Part shown: positions 43,652 through 52,280 of the stretch, in pieces
How the letters are laid out: each line of letters starts with the position of its first letter
Position numbering within the stretch: the first letter of the stretch is position 1
Source: Catellatospora methionotrophica
GTDB lineage: Bacteria > Actinomycetota > Actinomycetes > Mycobacteriales > Micromonosporaceae
Reading direction: 5' to 3'
Length of the DNA: 64,000 nucleotides
Assembly: GCF_011297335.1 (NCBI RefSeq)
Contig: NZ_JAAOTJ010000001.1
Coordinates: 930,001 to 994,000 of the forward strand
Notes under the pieces: model-generated
What the model was told of the DNA's origin: nothing
What the model saw: the letters and a program-made list of their open reading frames with translations, nothing else
Database searches by the model: none
Program-made: the position numbers and the translations under genes

Positions 43652-44697
43652 GGATCGCGGTCATCCCCGGCGACGGCATCGGGCAGGAGGTCGTGGCCGC
43701 CGCCCTGCCCGCCCTGGATCTGGTCGCCGAGATCTTCGACCTAGACGCCACAGTCGAGCAGTTCGACTGGGGTGCCGACCGGTGGCTGCGCACGGGTGTC
43801 GGCCTGCCCGAGGGCGCCGTCGCGCAGCTGCGCGCCGAGTTCGACGCGGTGCTGCTCGGCGCGCTGGGCGACCCGCGCATCCCGGACATGGCACACGGCC
43901 GCGACATCCTGCTGGGGCTGCGCCGCGGCCTGGACCTGTGCGTCAACCACCGGCCGCTGCCGCTGGCCACCGGCACGATCGAGCTCTTCCGGGAGAACAC
44001 CCAGGGCCTCTACGCCGGGGTCGGCGGCACTGTCGGCCCGCCGGACCGGCCCACCGTCGCCATCGACGAGTGCGTCTACACCCGCGACACCGTGCAGCGC
44101 TTCCTGCGCTACAGCCTGGGGCGCATCCGCGACGCCGGCCAGCGGCGGGTCACGCTCGTGCACAAGGCCAACGCCGTCCCGCACACCGGCCGGCTGTGGC
44201 GGGAACTGTACGCCGCCGAACTCGCCGCCTTCCCCGAACTCGACGGCACCGACGAGTACGTCGACGCGTTCTGCTACCACCTCGTCCGCGACCCCGGCCG
44301 CTACCAGGGCGTGGTCGCGCCCAACCTGTTCGGCGACATCATCAGCGACATCGGCGCCGCGCTGCTCGGCGGCCTCGGGCTCGCAGCCAGCGCCAGCATC
44401 TGCCCGCAGGCCCGGCTCGCCCTGTTCGAGCCGGTCCACGGCAGCGCCCCGGACATCGCCGGCACCGGCGTCGCCAACCCGTACGCGACCGTGCTCTGCC
44501 TGGCCCTGATGCTCGACCACCTCGGCCACCGCGCACCCGCCGACGCGCTGCGGGCGGCCCTGGCCGCGGCCCGCGCCGAGGGGGGCACGCCCGACGTCGG
44601 CGGCCACGACACCACCAGCGGCTTCATGACCCGTGTCCTGGCCGCGCTGCGGCACCAGCACCACCGCGCCCGACCCCGAGAGGTGACAGCACAGTGA
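43648..44697 (+). CDS. isopropylmalate/homoisocitrate dehydrogenase-like decarboxylase
   Basis: A 349-residue beta-decarboxylating dehydrogenase. The N-terminus IAVIPGDGIGQEV, substrate loop LFRENTQGLYAG, catalytic lysine in LVHKANAV and acidic residues in NLFGDIISDIGA are in the family positions. EPVHGSAPDIAGTGVANP is the NAD-binding block. ENTQG replaces the usual ENTEG, which may signal a different substrate. It would oxidise and decarboxylate the isomerised acid to the keto acid extended by one carbon. The ATG overlaps the aconitase stop, and its own stop overlaps the ATP-grasp GTG. Confidence 0.9.
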   Translation: MRIAVIPGDGIGQEVVAAALPALDLVAEIFDLDATVEQFDWGADRWLRTGVGLPEGAVAQLRAEFDAVLLGALGDPRIPDMAHGRDILLGLRRGLDLCVNHRPLPLATGTIELFRENTQGLYAGVGGTVGPPDRPTVAIDECVYTRDTVQRFLRYSLGRIRDAGQRRVTLVHKANAVPHTGRLWRELYAAELAAFPELDGTDEYVDAFCYHLVRDPGRYQGVVAPNLFGDIISDIGAALLGGLGLAASASICPQARLALFEPVHGSAPDIAGTGVANPYATVLCLALMLDHLGHRAPADALRAALAAARAEGGTPDVGGHDTTSGFMTRVLAALRHQHHRARPREVTAQ

Positions 44698-45926
44698 AGG
44701 TAGTCGTCGTCGACCCCATCTCCAGCGGGGCCGCGCTCGCCGACGCGCTCCGCGAACGCGGCACCGAGCCGTTCCTGCTGTACCGGCCCGTGCTCGCCGG
44801 GGCGTTCGCCGCCGATCCCGCGCCCGGCGGGAAGCTGCTGCACGAGTCCTTCGACGACACCCTGGCCGTGCTGCGCGACATGGGCGTGGAGGCGGTCGTC
44901 GCGGGCACCGAGACCGGGGTGACCCTCGCCGACGAACTGGCCGCCGCGCTGGGCCTGCCGCACAACGCCCCGGAGCGGGCCGAGGCCCGCCGCAGCAAGC
45001 TGCACAAGGCGCGGGCGCTGGCGGCCGCCGGTGTGCCCGGACCGGTGACCGTCGAGGTCGGCGACCTGGCGGCGGTGCCCGCGGCGCTGGCGGCCTTCAC
45101 CCGGTTCCCGGTCGTCGTCAAGCCCGTGGCCAGCGCCGGCAGCGACGGCCTGGCCGTCTGCGCCGACGCCGAGCAGGTCCACCGCGCGGTCGGCGAGCTG
45201 CTCGGCACCGCCAGCGCGGTCGGCGGCGTCAACGACACGGTGCTGCTCCAGGAACACCTGACCGGCACGCAGTACGTCGTCAACGCGGTCAGCGTCGCCG
45301 GACGGCACGTGCTGACCGACGTCTGGATCTGCCGTTTCGACGAGATCGAGGGCCGGCCGATCCTGCGCCACCAGGTCTCCCACAGCACCCTGGACCCGGC
45401 CGAGTGGGCGGTGGTCGAGTACACCTTCGCCTGCCTGGACGCCCTCGGCGTGGTCAACTGCGCGACCCACTCGGAGATCCGGCTGACCCCCGACGGGCCG
45501 CGGCTGATCGAGGTCAACTACCGGCTGATGGGCCTGGGCCTGGCCGCGGACGTCTTCGTCCAGGCGCACGGCTACAGCCATGCGACGCTGTTCGCCGACG
45601 CGCTGCTCGGCCGCCCCGAGTTCGACGCGTTCGCCGCCCGGCCCTACCAGCCGCGCGGCGACATCGGCTTCGTCATGATGCGGGCCGCGGGGCGGGGAAC
45701 GGTGAGCGCCATGCCGGGGCTCGACGAGATCCGCCGGCTGCCGACGTTCCGGTGCTTCATCCGGCTGCCGCAGCTCGGCATGCAGATCAAGGACCCGCTG
45801 ATGACCACCGGCACCGCCGGCGTCGCCTACTACAGCGGCCCGGACGCCGCGGCGATCGTCGCCGACATGGAGACGACCCACGACATCGTCGACAGCGGCC
45901 GGCTCTACACGATGAGCGACTCGTGA
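44694..45926 (+). CDS. ATP-grasp ligase
   Basis: A 410-residue ATP-grasp enzyme. RFPVVVKPVASAGSDGLAV is the first ATP-binding lysine strand, LLQEHLTGTQYVVNAVS is the loop and second strand, and LTPDGPRLIEVNYRLMG gives the Mg-binding Glu and Asn. Members form amide bonds between an amino acid and another carboxylate, as in BacD-like dipeptide ligases. It probably joins the unusual amino acid to a second residue. The GTG start overlaps the dehydrogenase stop and the exporter GTG overlaps its stop, so translation is coupled. Confidence 0.9.
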   Translation: MKVVVVDPISSGAALADALRERGTEPFLLYRPVLAGAFAADPAPGGKLLHESFDDTLAVLRDMGVEAVVAGTETGVTLADELAAALGLPHNAPERAEARRSKLHKARALAAAGVPGPVTVEVGDLAAVPAALAAFTRFPVVVKPVASAGSDGLAVCADAEQVHRAVGELLGTASAVGGVNDTVLLQEHLTGTQYVVNAVSVAGRHVLTDVWICRFDEIEGRPILRHQVSHSTLDPAEWAVVEYTFACLDALGVVNCATHSEIRLTPDGPRLIEVNYRLMGLGLAADVFVQAHGYSHATLFADALLGRPEFDAFAARPYQPRGDIGFVMMRAAGRGTVSAMPGLDEIRRLPTFRCFIRLPQLGMQIKDPLMTTGTAGVAYYSGPDAAAIVADMETTHDIVDSGRLYTMSDS

Positions 45927-46855
45927 CCGGCCTCGCCCTCGTCGTCGTCGCGGTCGTCCTGCAGGCCGCGGGCAACGGCCTGCTCTCGGAGAACCTGTCG
46001 GGCACGGAGAGCCTGCTGCTGTCGTTCCTGGCCTTCGGCATCGCCACCGTCGTCTTCCTCGGCGTCGACCGGTGGCGCACGCGCGACGCAGCGGCCGGTG
46101 CCGGCGGCCGCCGGCTGCCGCCGGGCGCCGGGCGGGCCCTGGTGCTGCTCAACGTCGCGACCGCGGTCACGTTCCTCAGCTTCTTCTGGTCGCTGTCGCT
46201 CATCCCGGCACCGCTCGCGGTGGCCGTCGAGGCGAGCATCGGCCCGCTCATCCTCACCGGCGTACGGTGGCGGACGCTGGCGGGCGCGCAGCGCACCGGG
46301 CAGCTCCTGCTCGGCGGTGTCACGGTCGCGCTGGCCGTCGCCGCCGCCAACCGCATCATCGTCGACTCCACGACGGCCGTGAGCACCCAGCTGTTCGGGG
46401 TGGCCGTCGCGGCCGTCGCCGGCGCGTCGGCAGCCGGCATCGCGGTGCTGTCCTACCGGCTCGGCGAGCTGCGCGTCTCACCGGCCCGGGTGACGGCGCA
46501 CCGCTTCCACCTGACCTACGCGGCCGCCGCCGTGCTGCTGGCCGTCACGTCGGGCTGGTCGACGGTCGACGCGCTCGGCGGACGTGCCGGGTTCCTGCTG
46601 CTGGTCGCGACGCTCGGCACCGCCCTGCCGCTGTTCATCCTCCAGGCCGGGCTGCAGACCACGCCGCCCATGAAGGCGTCCATGGTGGTCTCGGCGCTGC
46701 CGGGGCTCACCTATCTGGCCGCGTCGGCGGCCGGTCGCCAGGGCTTCGACGCCGTCACGTTCGTCCTGATCGGCGGGAGCATCGTGCTGGCGTTCGCCGG
46801 GCCCGCGCTGATCAGCGTGCTGGAGCGCCGTACGGCAGCGGAGGTCTCCGCATGA
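45923..46855 (+). CDS. EamA/RhaT-family exporter
   Basis: A 310-residue membrane protein of the drug/metabolite transporter superfamily with about ten hydrophobic segments in two repeats. It resembles RhtA/YdcZ-type amino-acid exporters (FLSFFWSLSLIPAPLAVAVE; ASIGPLILTGVRW). Within a pathway for an unusual amino acid or dipeptide, it is the likely exporter and self-protection gene. The GTG start overlaps the ATP-grasp stop, and the aminotransferase ATG overlaps its stop. The exported compound cannot be read from the sequence. Confidence 0.87.
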   Translation: MTGLALVVVAVVLQAAGNGLLSENLSGTESLLLSFLAFGIATVVFLGVDRWRTRDAAAGAGGRRLPPGAGRALVLLNVATAVTFLSFFWSLSLIPAPLAVAVEASIGPLILTGVRWRTLAGAQRTGQLLLGGVTVALAVAAANRIIVDSTTAVSTQLFGVAVAAVAGASAAGIAVLSYRLGELRVSPARVTAHRFHLTYAAAAVLLAVTSGWSTVDALGGRAGFLLLVATLGTALPLFILQAGLQTTPPMKASMVVSALPGLTYLAASAAGRQGFDAVTFVLIGGSIVLAFAGPALISVLERRTAAEVSA

Positions 46856-48036
46856 GCGCGGGCCCACCCCGGTTGGCGGCCCGGGCCGGTGCCGCCCCGT
46901 CGTCGGTGATCCGCGACTCGCTGGCGCTGATCTCCCGGCCGGAGATCATCTCGTTCGCCGGCGGGCTGCCCGCACCGGAACTGTTCGACGTGTCCGGTCT
47001 GCGCGAGTGCTACGACCGGGTGCTGGCCGACAGCGGACCGCGGGTGCTGCAGTACTCCACCACCGACGGCGACCCGGTGCTACGCGAAGCCGTCGCCGCG
47101 CGGCTGTCCCGCACCGGTATGCCCACCGATCCCGGTGACCTGCTGATCACCAGCGGAGCGCAGCAGGCCCTGTCGCTGCTGTCCACCGTGCTGCTCGAAC
47201 CCGGCGACACGGTGCTGGTCGAGGATCCGACCTACCTGGCCGCCCTGCAGTGCTTCGGCTACGCCGGGGCGCGCGTCGTCGCGGCCCCGACCGACGCCGA
47301 CGGCATACGCACCGACCAGCTGGCCGACCTCGTCCGGCGCGAGCGGCCCAAGCTCATCTACCTGGTGCCGACCTTCGCCAACCCGACCGGGCACACCCTG
47401 CCCGCCGAGCGCCGCGCCGAGGTCGTCCGGGTCGCCGGCCGGCACGGCGTATGGGTCGTCGAGGACGACCCGTACCACGAGCTCCGCTTCCGCGGCGAGC
47501 CCGTGCCGGCGCTGTCGTCGCTGGACGATGCAGGCGGCCACACCATCCTGCTCGGCAGCCTGTCCAAGACGGTGGCACCGGGCATGCGGCTGGGCTGGCT
47601 GCGGGCTCCGGCCGAGGTCCACCGGGCGTGCCTGCTCGCCAAGCAGGCCCTCGACCTGCACACCTCGACGATCGACCAGGCCGCGGCCGCGGCGTACCTC
47701 ACCCGGTACGACCTCGACCGTCACCTGAAGACGGTGCGCGAGGAGTACGGCCGCCGATGCACCGCCATGCTCGACGCGCTGGCCGCCGCGATGCCGCCCG
47801 GCAGCACCTGGACCACCCCCGACGGAGGCATGTTCGTCTGGGTCCGCCTGCCCGCGGGCCACGACGCCGCCGCGCTGCTGCCGTCGGCAGTCGCGCACGA
47901 CGTCGCCTACGTGCCGGGCAGCCCGTTCTTCGCCCAGCAGCCCGACCCGCGCACCCTGCGGCTGTCGTTCACCACCCACCGCCCTGCCGTCATCGCCGAG
48001 GGCATTCGGCGGCTGGGCGAGCTCCTGGCCCGCTGA
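46852..48036 (+). CDS. LysN-like class I/II aminotransferase
   Basis: A 394-residue fold-type I aminotransferase resembling the LysN/2-aminoadipate and MocR-type enzymes. Evidence is ISFAGGLPAPELFDV near the start, YLVPTFANPTGHTL, EDDPYHELRF and the PLP lysine in LGSLSKTVAPGMRLGW. It would aminate the keto acid made by the elongation enzymes, giving for example 2-aminoadipate or an analogue. The final segment DPRTLRLSFT contains the carboxylate-binding Arg. It is the last gene in the operon from 37795, overlapping the exporter stop. No N-terminal HTH domain is present. Confidence 0.92.
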   Translation: MSAGPPRLAARAGAAPSSVIRDSLALISRPEIISFAGGLPAPELFDVSGLRECYDRVLADSGPRVLQYSTTDGDPVLREAVAARLSRTGMPTDPGDLLITSGAQQALSLLSTVLLEPGDTVLVEDPTYLAALQCFGYAGARVVAAPTDADGIRTDQLADLVRRERPKLIYLVPTFANPTGHTLPAERRAEVVRVAGRHGVWVVEDDPYHELRFRGEPVPALSSLDDAGGHTILLGSLSKTVAPGMRLGWLRAPAEVHRACLLAKQALDLHTSTIDQAAAAAYLTRYDLDRHLKTVREEYGRRCTAMLDALAAAMPPGSTWTTPDGGMFVWVRLPAGHDAAALLPSAVAHDVAYVPGSPFFAQQPDPRTLRLSFTTHRPAVIAEGIRRLGELLAR

Positions 48037-48171
48037 GTCCCCCCGGCCGCCGGAGCTCGGCCGAGCGGTGGCGCAAGCTGTCACCCGCCCGGCAGGCGCC
48101 GCCCGTCATGGTCCATCTGCGCTGCGGGCACAGCCTGGTGGCGAAGCTGACGGTCGGCCGCCGTCAGGAGA

Positions 48172-48648
48172 TCAGGATGCCGCCGCGAAGGCGAGCTCGT
48201 TCGCCGTGAGGCGCCGAAGCAGCATCCGCGTTATGGCGATCTCCTCCTGGGTGAGTCCTGACGCTTCACCGATCGTCGTCGGCACGCAACGGATGCGTTC
48301 CCTGAGTGCTTCACCTTCCGCGGTGAGTGCGACCTCGACAACACGTTCGTCCTCGCCTCGACGTCGACGCGTGATCAGCCCGTTCGTCTCCATCCGCTTG
48401 ATCAAGGGCGTCAGGGTGCCGTACTCCAACTGTAGAGCGGAAATGAGGTCCTTTACCGTGACGGTCTTGCGCTCCCAGAGAACCAGCATCACGAGATACT
48501 GGGGATATGTCAGCCCTACTGGTTCGAGGAGGACGCGATAGGCGCTGGTCACGGCGCGCGAGGCGGCGTACAGCGCGAAGCAGAACTGGTCGTCTAGGCG
48601 CATCGAGGCGTAGTCGGGCTCATTCGGGCGTATTGGTGACTGCGTCAC
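48172..48648 (-). CDS. ohrR: MarR-family regulator, OhrR type
   Basis: A 158-residue winged-helix regulator. The N-terminal LDDQFCFALYAASRA block contains Cys23 at the peroxide-sensing position of OhrR, and the recognition helix region is LQLEYGTLTPLIKRME. RRRRGEDERVVEVALT is the wing. OhrR is released from DNA when the Cys is oxidised by organic peroxides. No ohr peroxidase gene is next to it. The GTG start at 48648 follows an excellent AGGAGGT ribosome-binding site. It converges on the keto-acid operon, 135 bases away, and it may regulate distant genes or itself. Confidence 0.87.
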   Translation of the reverse strand: MTQSPIRPNEPDYASMRLDDQFCFALYAASRAVTSAYRVLLEPVGLTYPQYLVMLVLWERKTVTVKDLISALQLEYGTLTPLIKRMETNGLITRRRRGEDERVVEVALTAEGEALRERIRCVPTTIGEASGLTQEEIAITRMLLRRLTANELAFAAAS

Positions 48649-48867
48649 GAGACCTCCTGCGTCCGTATCGGGCTTCGATCGACAGTGCTTGCGACTCGCT
48701 CACGCGGCCTCGTTCAGCCCGTTGCGGCGTCAGCACCGCCAACAAACTAACTTTAGCACGGTTTACTCTTGCACAAGGTATCCGTCGGCAGGACCGCCCC
48801 ATGTTCGCCTGGTGAGGCGGCTGGCATGATCGACGTGATCATGGCGGCTGCACTCGGCCCCGCATTT

Positions 48868-48900
48868 CTGCGCGGGCCGCGCGCCACCCGGCCCGCGCAG
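48868..48900 (-). terminator. hairpin terminator after the GGDEF gene
   Basis: A perfect 11-base inverted repeat (48868-48878 with 48890-48900, 11-base loop) begins two bases past the GGDEF stop on its transcript. It is GC-rich and lacks a U-run, as is common for actinobacterial terminators. The ohrR gene follows further downstream. Confidence 0.7.
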
Positions 48901-48902
48901 GA

Positions 48903-50384
48903 TCAGCGGACCTGCCCGCAGGCGCCTCGTGCGGACACCGATTGACCGCCGAGGTGGTGCTCTCTGCCGTGTTTTGCCGCGTACAGCGCCTCATCGGCGC
49001 GCCGCAGAGTCGTCTCCGCGTCCTCCAGCTGCCGCAGTGTCACCCCGACGCTGATGGTCCGGCCGCCATCGGCCACCGCAGCCGCTATCCGGTTCGCAAT
49101 CTGCAGTGCCTCGTCCCGGCTGGCCACATTCAGTAACGCGACGAACTCGTCACCGCCGACGCGGAACACCTCGTCACCCTCGCGCAGCGCCTGACGGATG
49201 GCGTCGGCCACCTCGATGAGCGCACGATCGCCGACGTCATGGCCCCACGTGTCGTTGATGGCCTTGAAGCTGTCGATGTCGATGGCGAGCACCGCGGTGG
49301 ACCATGGAGCGCCGGAGGCCAGTCTCCGGGCCAGTGGGCGGCGGTGGCGCAGCCCGGTGAGCGGGTCGGAGTCGGCCAGAGTCTGCAGCCTGTGCTGTGT
49401 GGACATGCGCTCGTAGGAAGCGACGGCGTTGATCATCAGCAGTTCCAGGATGACGGCTGTGTCCGGGAGCGGCTGGACCGAGAGCTCGTCCATGATCAGC
49501 GTAGCGGCGTCGAAGTCAGGATGCGGCGTGCCCGGCGGCAGAGTGGCGGCGACCAGAGTGCGCACGCCGACGTCGACGAGTGGTTCGAAACCGCCGAGGC
49601 CGACGATGCCCACTTCGCCTCGTGAGTATGCGGACTGGTGTCGTGCTGCGGCGTCTATCAGCTTGGACAGACTTTCCGGCGGGAGGGCGCCGATGGTGTC
49701 GACCAGTCGCCGGGAGCCGGACCCGCAGTGGTCCGCCACGACGGTGAGCGGCGGACCGCTGTCGACGAGGTCGTTGGCCCTACGGATGAGCGTCACCGCG
49801 CATCGCAGCCCGGACAGGTCGACCGCCGCGCGGCAGAAGCGGGCTGCCAGTTCCGTGAGGTCGTTGGCGGTGGCGATACTCAAGGTGTGGCTGAGCAGCC
49901 ACTGGGGTGGGCTCGGCTCGGACGGGCCATCCAGCTGGTGGATACGCGCGCCCAGGAGCGTGCCGATCTCGGCCAGCACCGATGCCCAGTGCTTGAGATC
50001 GGCCAGGGCGACGTCGGACTCGACCGTGACCACGCCGATGACGGTCTCGTGCGTGCCGCGTACTGGCGCGCAGATCATCGAGCCGACCGGTCGGCGCGCG
50101 TGCTGGCCGGGGCAGCCGATGGCAGCGCCGCGGCGCGCGATCGTATGGCCGGTTGTCAGCACTTGCCCGGCCATGCCGTAGTCGATGCGTACTGCCTGCG
50201 GCGCGTGCCAGACACCGCTGCAGGCACCCAGGTACAGATGGTTTGCGTTGATCAGCAGAACGTTCACCGAGGCGCCCGTGCGGGTGCTGACGGCGTCGAC
50301 CACCGCATTGCACGTTCGGTAGACGGATTCACAGGCGCGCACGGCTTGGGCGACCTCATCGACGAGTCCTGTTGCTGCGGTCAT
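48903..50384 (-). CDS. GAF-type sensor diguanylate cyclase (GGDEF)
   Basis: A 493-residue protein. The C-terminal 165 residues are a GGDEF domain with an intact active-site motif (FRVGGDEFVALL) and DIDSFKAINDTWGHDVGD, so it should make cyclic di-GMP. The N-terminal part (about 15-160) has GAF-like wording (GMAGQVLTTGHTI, GSMICAPVRGTHETVIGVVTVE) and a middle region of unclear fold follows. No EAL domain is present. The ATG follows AAGGAGG. It sits 36 bases downstream of an HD-GYP gene on the same strand, giving a synthesis/degradation pair in one transcript. Confidence 0.9.
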   Translation of the reverse strand: MTAATGLVDEVAQAVRACESVYRTCNAVVDAVSTRTGASVNVLLINANHLYLGACSGVWHAPQAVRIDYGMAGQVLTTGHTIARRGAAIGCPGQHARRPVGSMICAPVRGTHETVIGVVTVESDVALADLKHWASVLAEIGTLLGARIHQLDGPSEPSPPQWLLSHTLSIATANDLTELAARFCRAAVDLSGLRCAVTLIRRANDLVDSGPPLTVVADHCGSGSRRLVDTIGALPPESLSKLIDAAARHQSAYSRGEVGIVGLGGFEPLVDVGVRTLVAATLPPGTPHPDFDAATLIMDELSVQPLPDTAVILELLMINAVASYERMSTQHRLQTLADSDPLTGLRHRRPLARRLASGAPWSTAVLAIDIDSFKAINDTWGHDVGDRALIEVADAIRQALREGDEVFRVGGDEFVALLNVASRDEALQIANRIAAAVADGGRTISVGVTLRQLEDAETTLRRADEALYAAKHGREHHLGGQSVSARGACGQVR

Positions 50385-50420
50385 GTCGGCAGTCCTCCTT
50401 GCTTGAGAGTCGGCGCAGCA

Positions 50421-51425
50421 TCAGCAGCGGCCGTGCCCGGCCGGCTGTCGGCTGCCGTACTCGGACAGCAGTGCGGGCTCGTCGATGGCCCCCTCGTCGG
50501 CAAGTCCGAGGAAGGCGTCGACCGCACGGGGATCGAATTGCGTCCCACGCCCCGCCTCCAGCTCTTTGCGCGCCTCGCCGACCCCGAGCGCGCGGGCGTA
50601 CCGCCGGTCGACGCGCATCGTGGCCCAGGCATCGCACACCGCGATGATCCGCGCCTCGACCGGGATGTCGGCGCCGGCCAGGCCGCGCGGATAGCCGTTG
50701 CCGTCATACCGCTCGTGATGTGCCGCGACCAGCGGGGCCAGATCCGGCCGGTTCATCTCCACGAGCAGCCGGGCGCCTTCGTCCGGGTGGCGGCGCATCT
50801 GGACCCACTCATCGGCGGTGAGCCGGCCGGGCTTCGCCAGCAGCGACTCGTCGATGCTCATCTTCCCCACGTCGTGCAGGCGTCCCGCGGCGGCCGCGCG
50901 CAGCTGCGTCCGCCGATCAAGACCCAGACGCGCGGCGGTCTGTTCGGCCCACCGCGCGACGGCCGTGCCGTGCTCGCGTTCGCTCAGGACGGCGTCGATC
51001 TTGTCGGCCATCCACACCAGGTCCTGTGGGAGCGTGCCTTCGGAGTCGACCGGTGTCGTGCGTTCGCGCCGCGCAGATGCCGGGCTGGAGACGAGCGTGT
51101 CGCCCGGGAAGTCGCCGCCTGGTTCCACGGTGGGCCGGCCCGCCCGGAGAGCCAGCAGTTCGATGCACACCAGCGCCATGACGGCCGAACGGTCGGCATC
51201 GGTGTCTGAGATCGCGGTACCGCGGCGGGGATGCCCGACGAGGATCATCGAACCGCCGATGCCGCCGAGGAGCGTTTGCACGTGCGCCGCAGTCGAAGCC
51301 GTGTCCCAGCTCCAGTTCGTCGGGGCCACTGGGCGGCCGTCTCGCCGCAGGAGTTCGACCGCTTCACTCAAAGTGGACGGTTCAGCGAACACCATCACGA
51401 CTGCCGGCTGCTCTGTGTTGCCCAT
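50421..51425 (-). CDS. HD-GYP domain protein (probable c-di-GMP phosphodiesterase)
   Basis: A 334-residue protein. Residues about 165-300 form an HD-GYP domain with LHDVGKMS and the diagnostic HHERYDGNGYPRGL, both intact. Such domains hydrolyse cyclic di-GMP. The N-terminal 130 residues (SMILVGHPRRGTA) look like a MEDS/DICT or GAF-like sensor that I cannot name. The ATG at 51425 follows GAGGAACC. It is the first gene of a two-gene operon with the diguanylate cyclase, which suggests local control of the cyclic dinucleotide. Confidence 0.88.
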   Translation of the reverse strand: MGNTEQPAVVMVFAEPSTLSEAVELLRRDGRPVAPTNWSWDTASTAAHVQTLLGGIGGSMILVGHPRRGTAISDTDADRSAVMALVCIELLALRAGRPTVEPGGDFPGDTLVSSPASARRERTTPVDSEGTLPQDLVWMADKIDAVLSEREHGTAVARWAEQTAARLGLDRRTQLRAAAAGRLHDVGKMSIDESLLAKPGRLTADEWVQMRRHPDEGARLLVEMNRPDLAPLVAAHHERYDGNGYPRGLAGADIPVEARIIAVCDAWATMRVDRRYARALGVGEARKELEAGRGTQFDPRAVDAFLGLADEGAIDEPALLSEYGSRQPAGHGRC

Positions 51426-52280
51426 GGTTCCTCCTCAGGGAGTGCGCGGGAGCTGGTTCCTGGCCCCGCCTGTATGGTAAAAACCTAGTCCACGTGTTCC
51501 TCGTGTACAAGGTATTTGGTCGTAATTTGAAGTCAATTGTGTTGACTCACGGTGGGGCTGCCGCCCAGGTCAACGAACGTGGACCTTCCAGCTGGTCTAG
51601 ATGACAGTCACTTCGGCTGGGGGTCGCGTCGAGCCGCCGGCCGCTCTCGCGATCAGCCATAAAACACGGCGCCGGTTCCCCCGATCCAGGCGGCGCGAGC
51701 TGGCTCTTTCAACCGACCCGTGTCTCCTTGGGCGTTTTAGCTTTGACGCTCGATCGGCTGACTGGTCGAGCGATCGCTTAGCGTTCCGATTACGGAACGA
51801 TGGTTGGCGAGCGAGATATTCCCCAGCTGGCCGCGCGGTCCGCCACCCTCACCTGAGATCGCGGCTTGACCCTCCGCCCGAGGGAGATGGGATTGTTGGC
51901 ATATGCGCGATGTCAGCTGGCCGAAGACAGATCACCGAGGGGAATGAGAATTGCGGGCTTGGGACGGCGCAGCACTCGCGTGCTGTCACCCGAAGTCACG
52001 ACCTCCGGGCGAAGCAGACCGCCGGAAGCACCTCGACCCGAGCCGACGCGATTGTCCACGACGCAGCCAACAACTGGGCGCAGCCCACAGAAAGCTTGTG
52101 CACAAGCTAAACGTAAGCTAGCTTTTAAGGCTCAGCCTGACGTCGCCAGAAGCCGCATGGTCGTTCTGCGGTCTACCTCGCCGAAGCGTCGGTCGACGTC
52201 AGAAGTCCATCCGGCCGTTGCTACGCGGCCGTGGCCAGGCGCGGCGCGGCGCTGGCTAGCGCATTCGAATCGGGGGAAGC
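51426..52280. promoter_or_regulatory. long intergenic region with relatively low GC
   Basis: The 855 bases between the leftward HD-GYP gene and the rightward GMC oxidoreductase contain no gene I trust. A 169-residue frame at 51601-52110 has no recognisable motifs and atypical composition. The first 120 bases (GTACAAGGTATTTGG near 51505) probably hold the HD-GYP promoter. The last 200 bases contain two palindromes (52093-52108 and 52115-52124) and presumably the GMC promoter. The rest may be decayed sequence. Confidence 0.5.
52093..52108. repeat. 16-bp perfect palindrome, candidate operator
   Basis: AGCTTGTGCACAAGCT is a perfect palindrome about 170 bases before the GMC oxidoreductase start. 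A second palindrome, AAGCTAGCTT, follows at 52115-52124. The CTTG/CAAG arms recur at 48768-48777 (CTTGCACAAG) in the ohrR upstream region. A dimeric regulator such as a MarR-family protein could bind here; this is inference. Confidence 0.5.

Noticed and set aside
37795-48036. Phosphonate pathway like FR-900098 or phosphinothricin
   Set aside because: The elongation enzymes fit the logic, but no PEP mutase, phosphonopyruvate decarboxylase or other C-P bond gene is in the window, so phosphonate chemistry is not supported.
51601-52110. 169-codon frame in the 51.4-52.3 kb gap
   Set aside because: No motif, no good ribosome-binding site and atypical composition. It is better treated as noncoding or decayed DNA.
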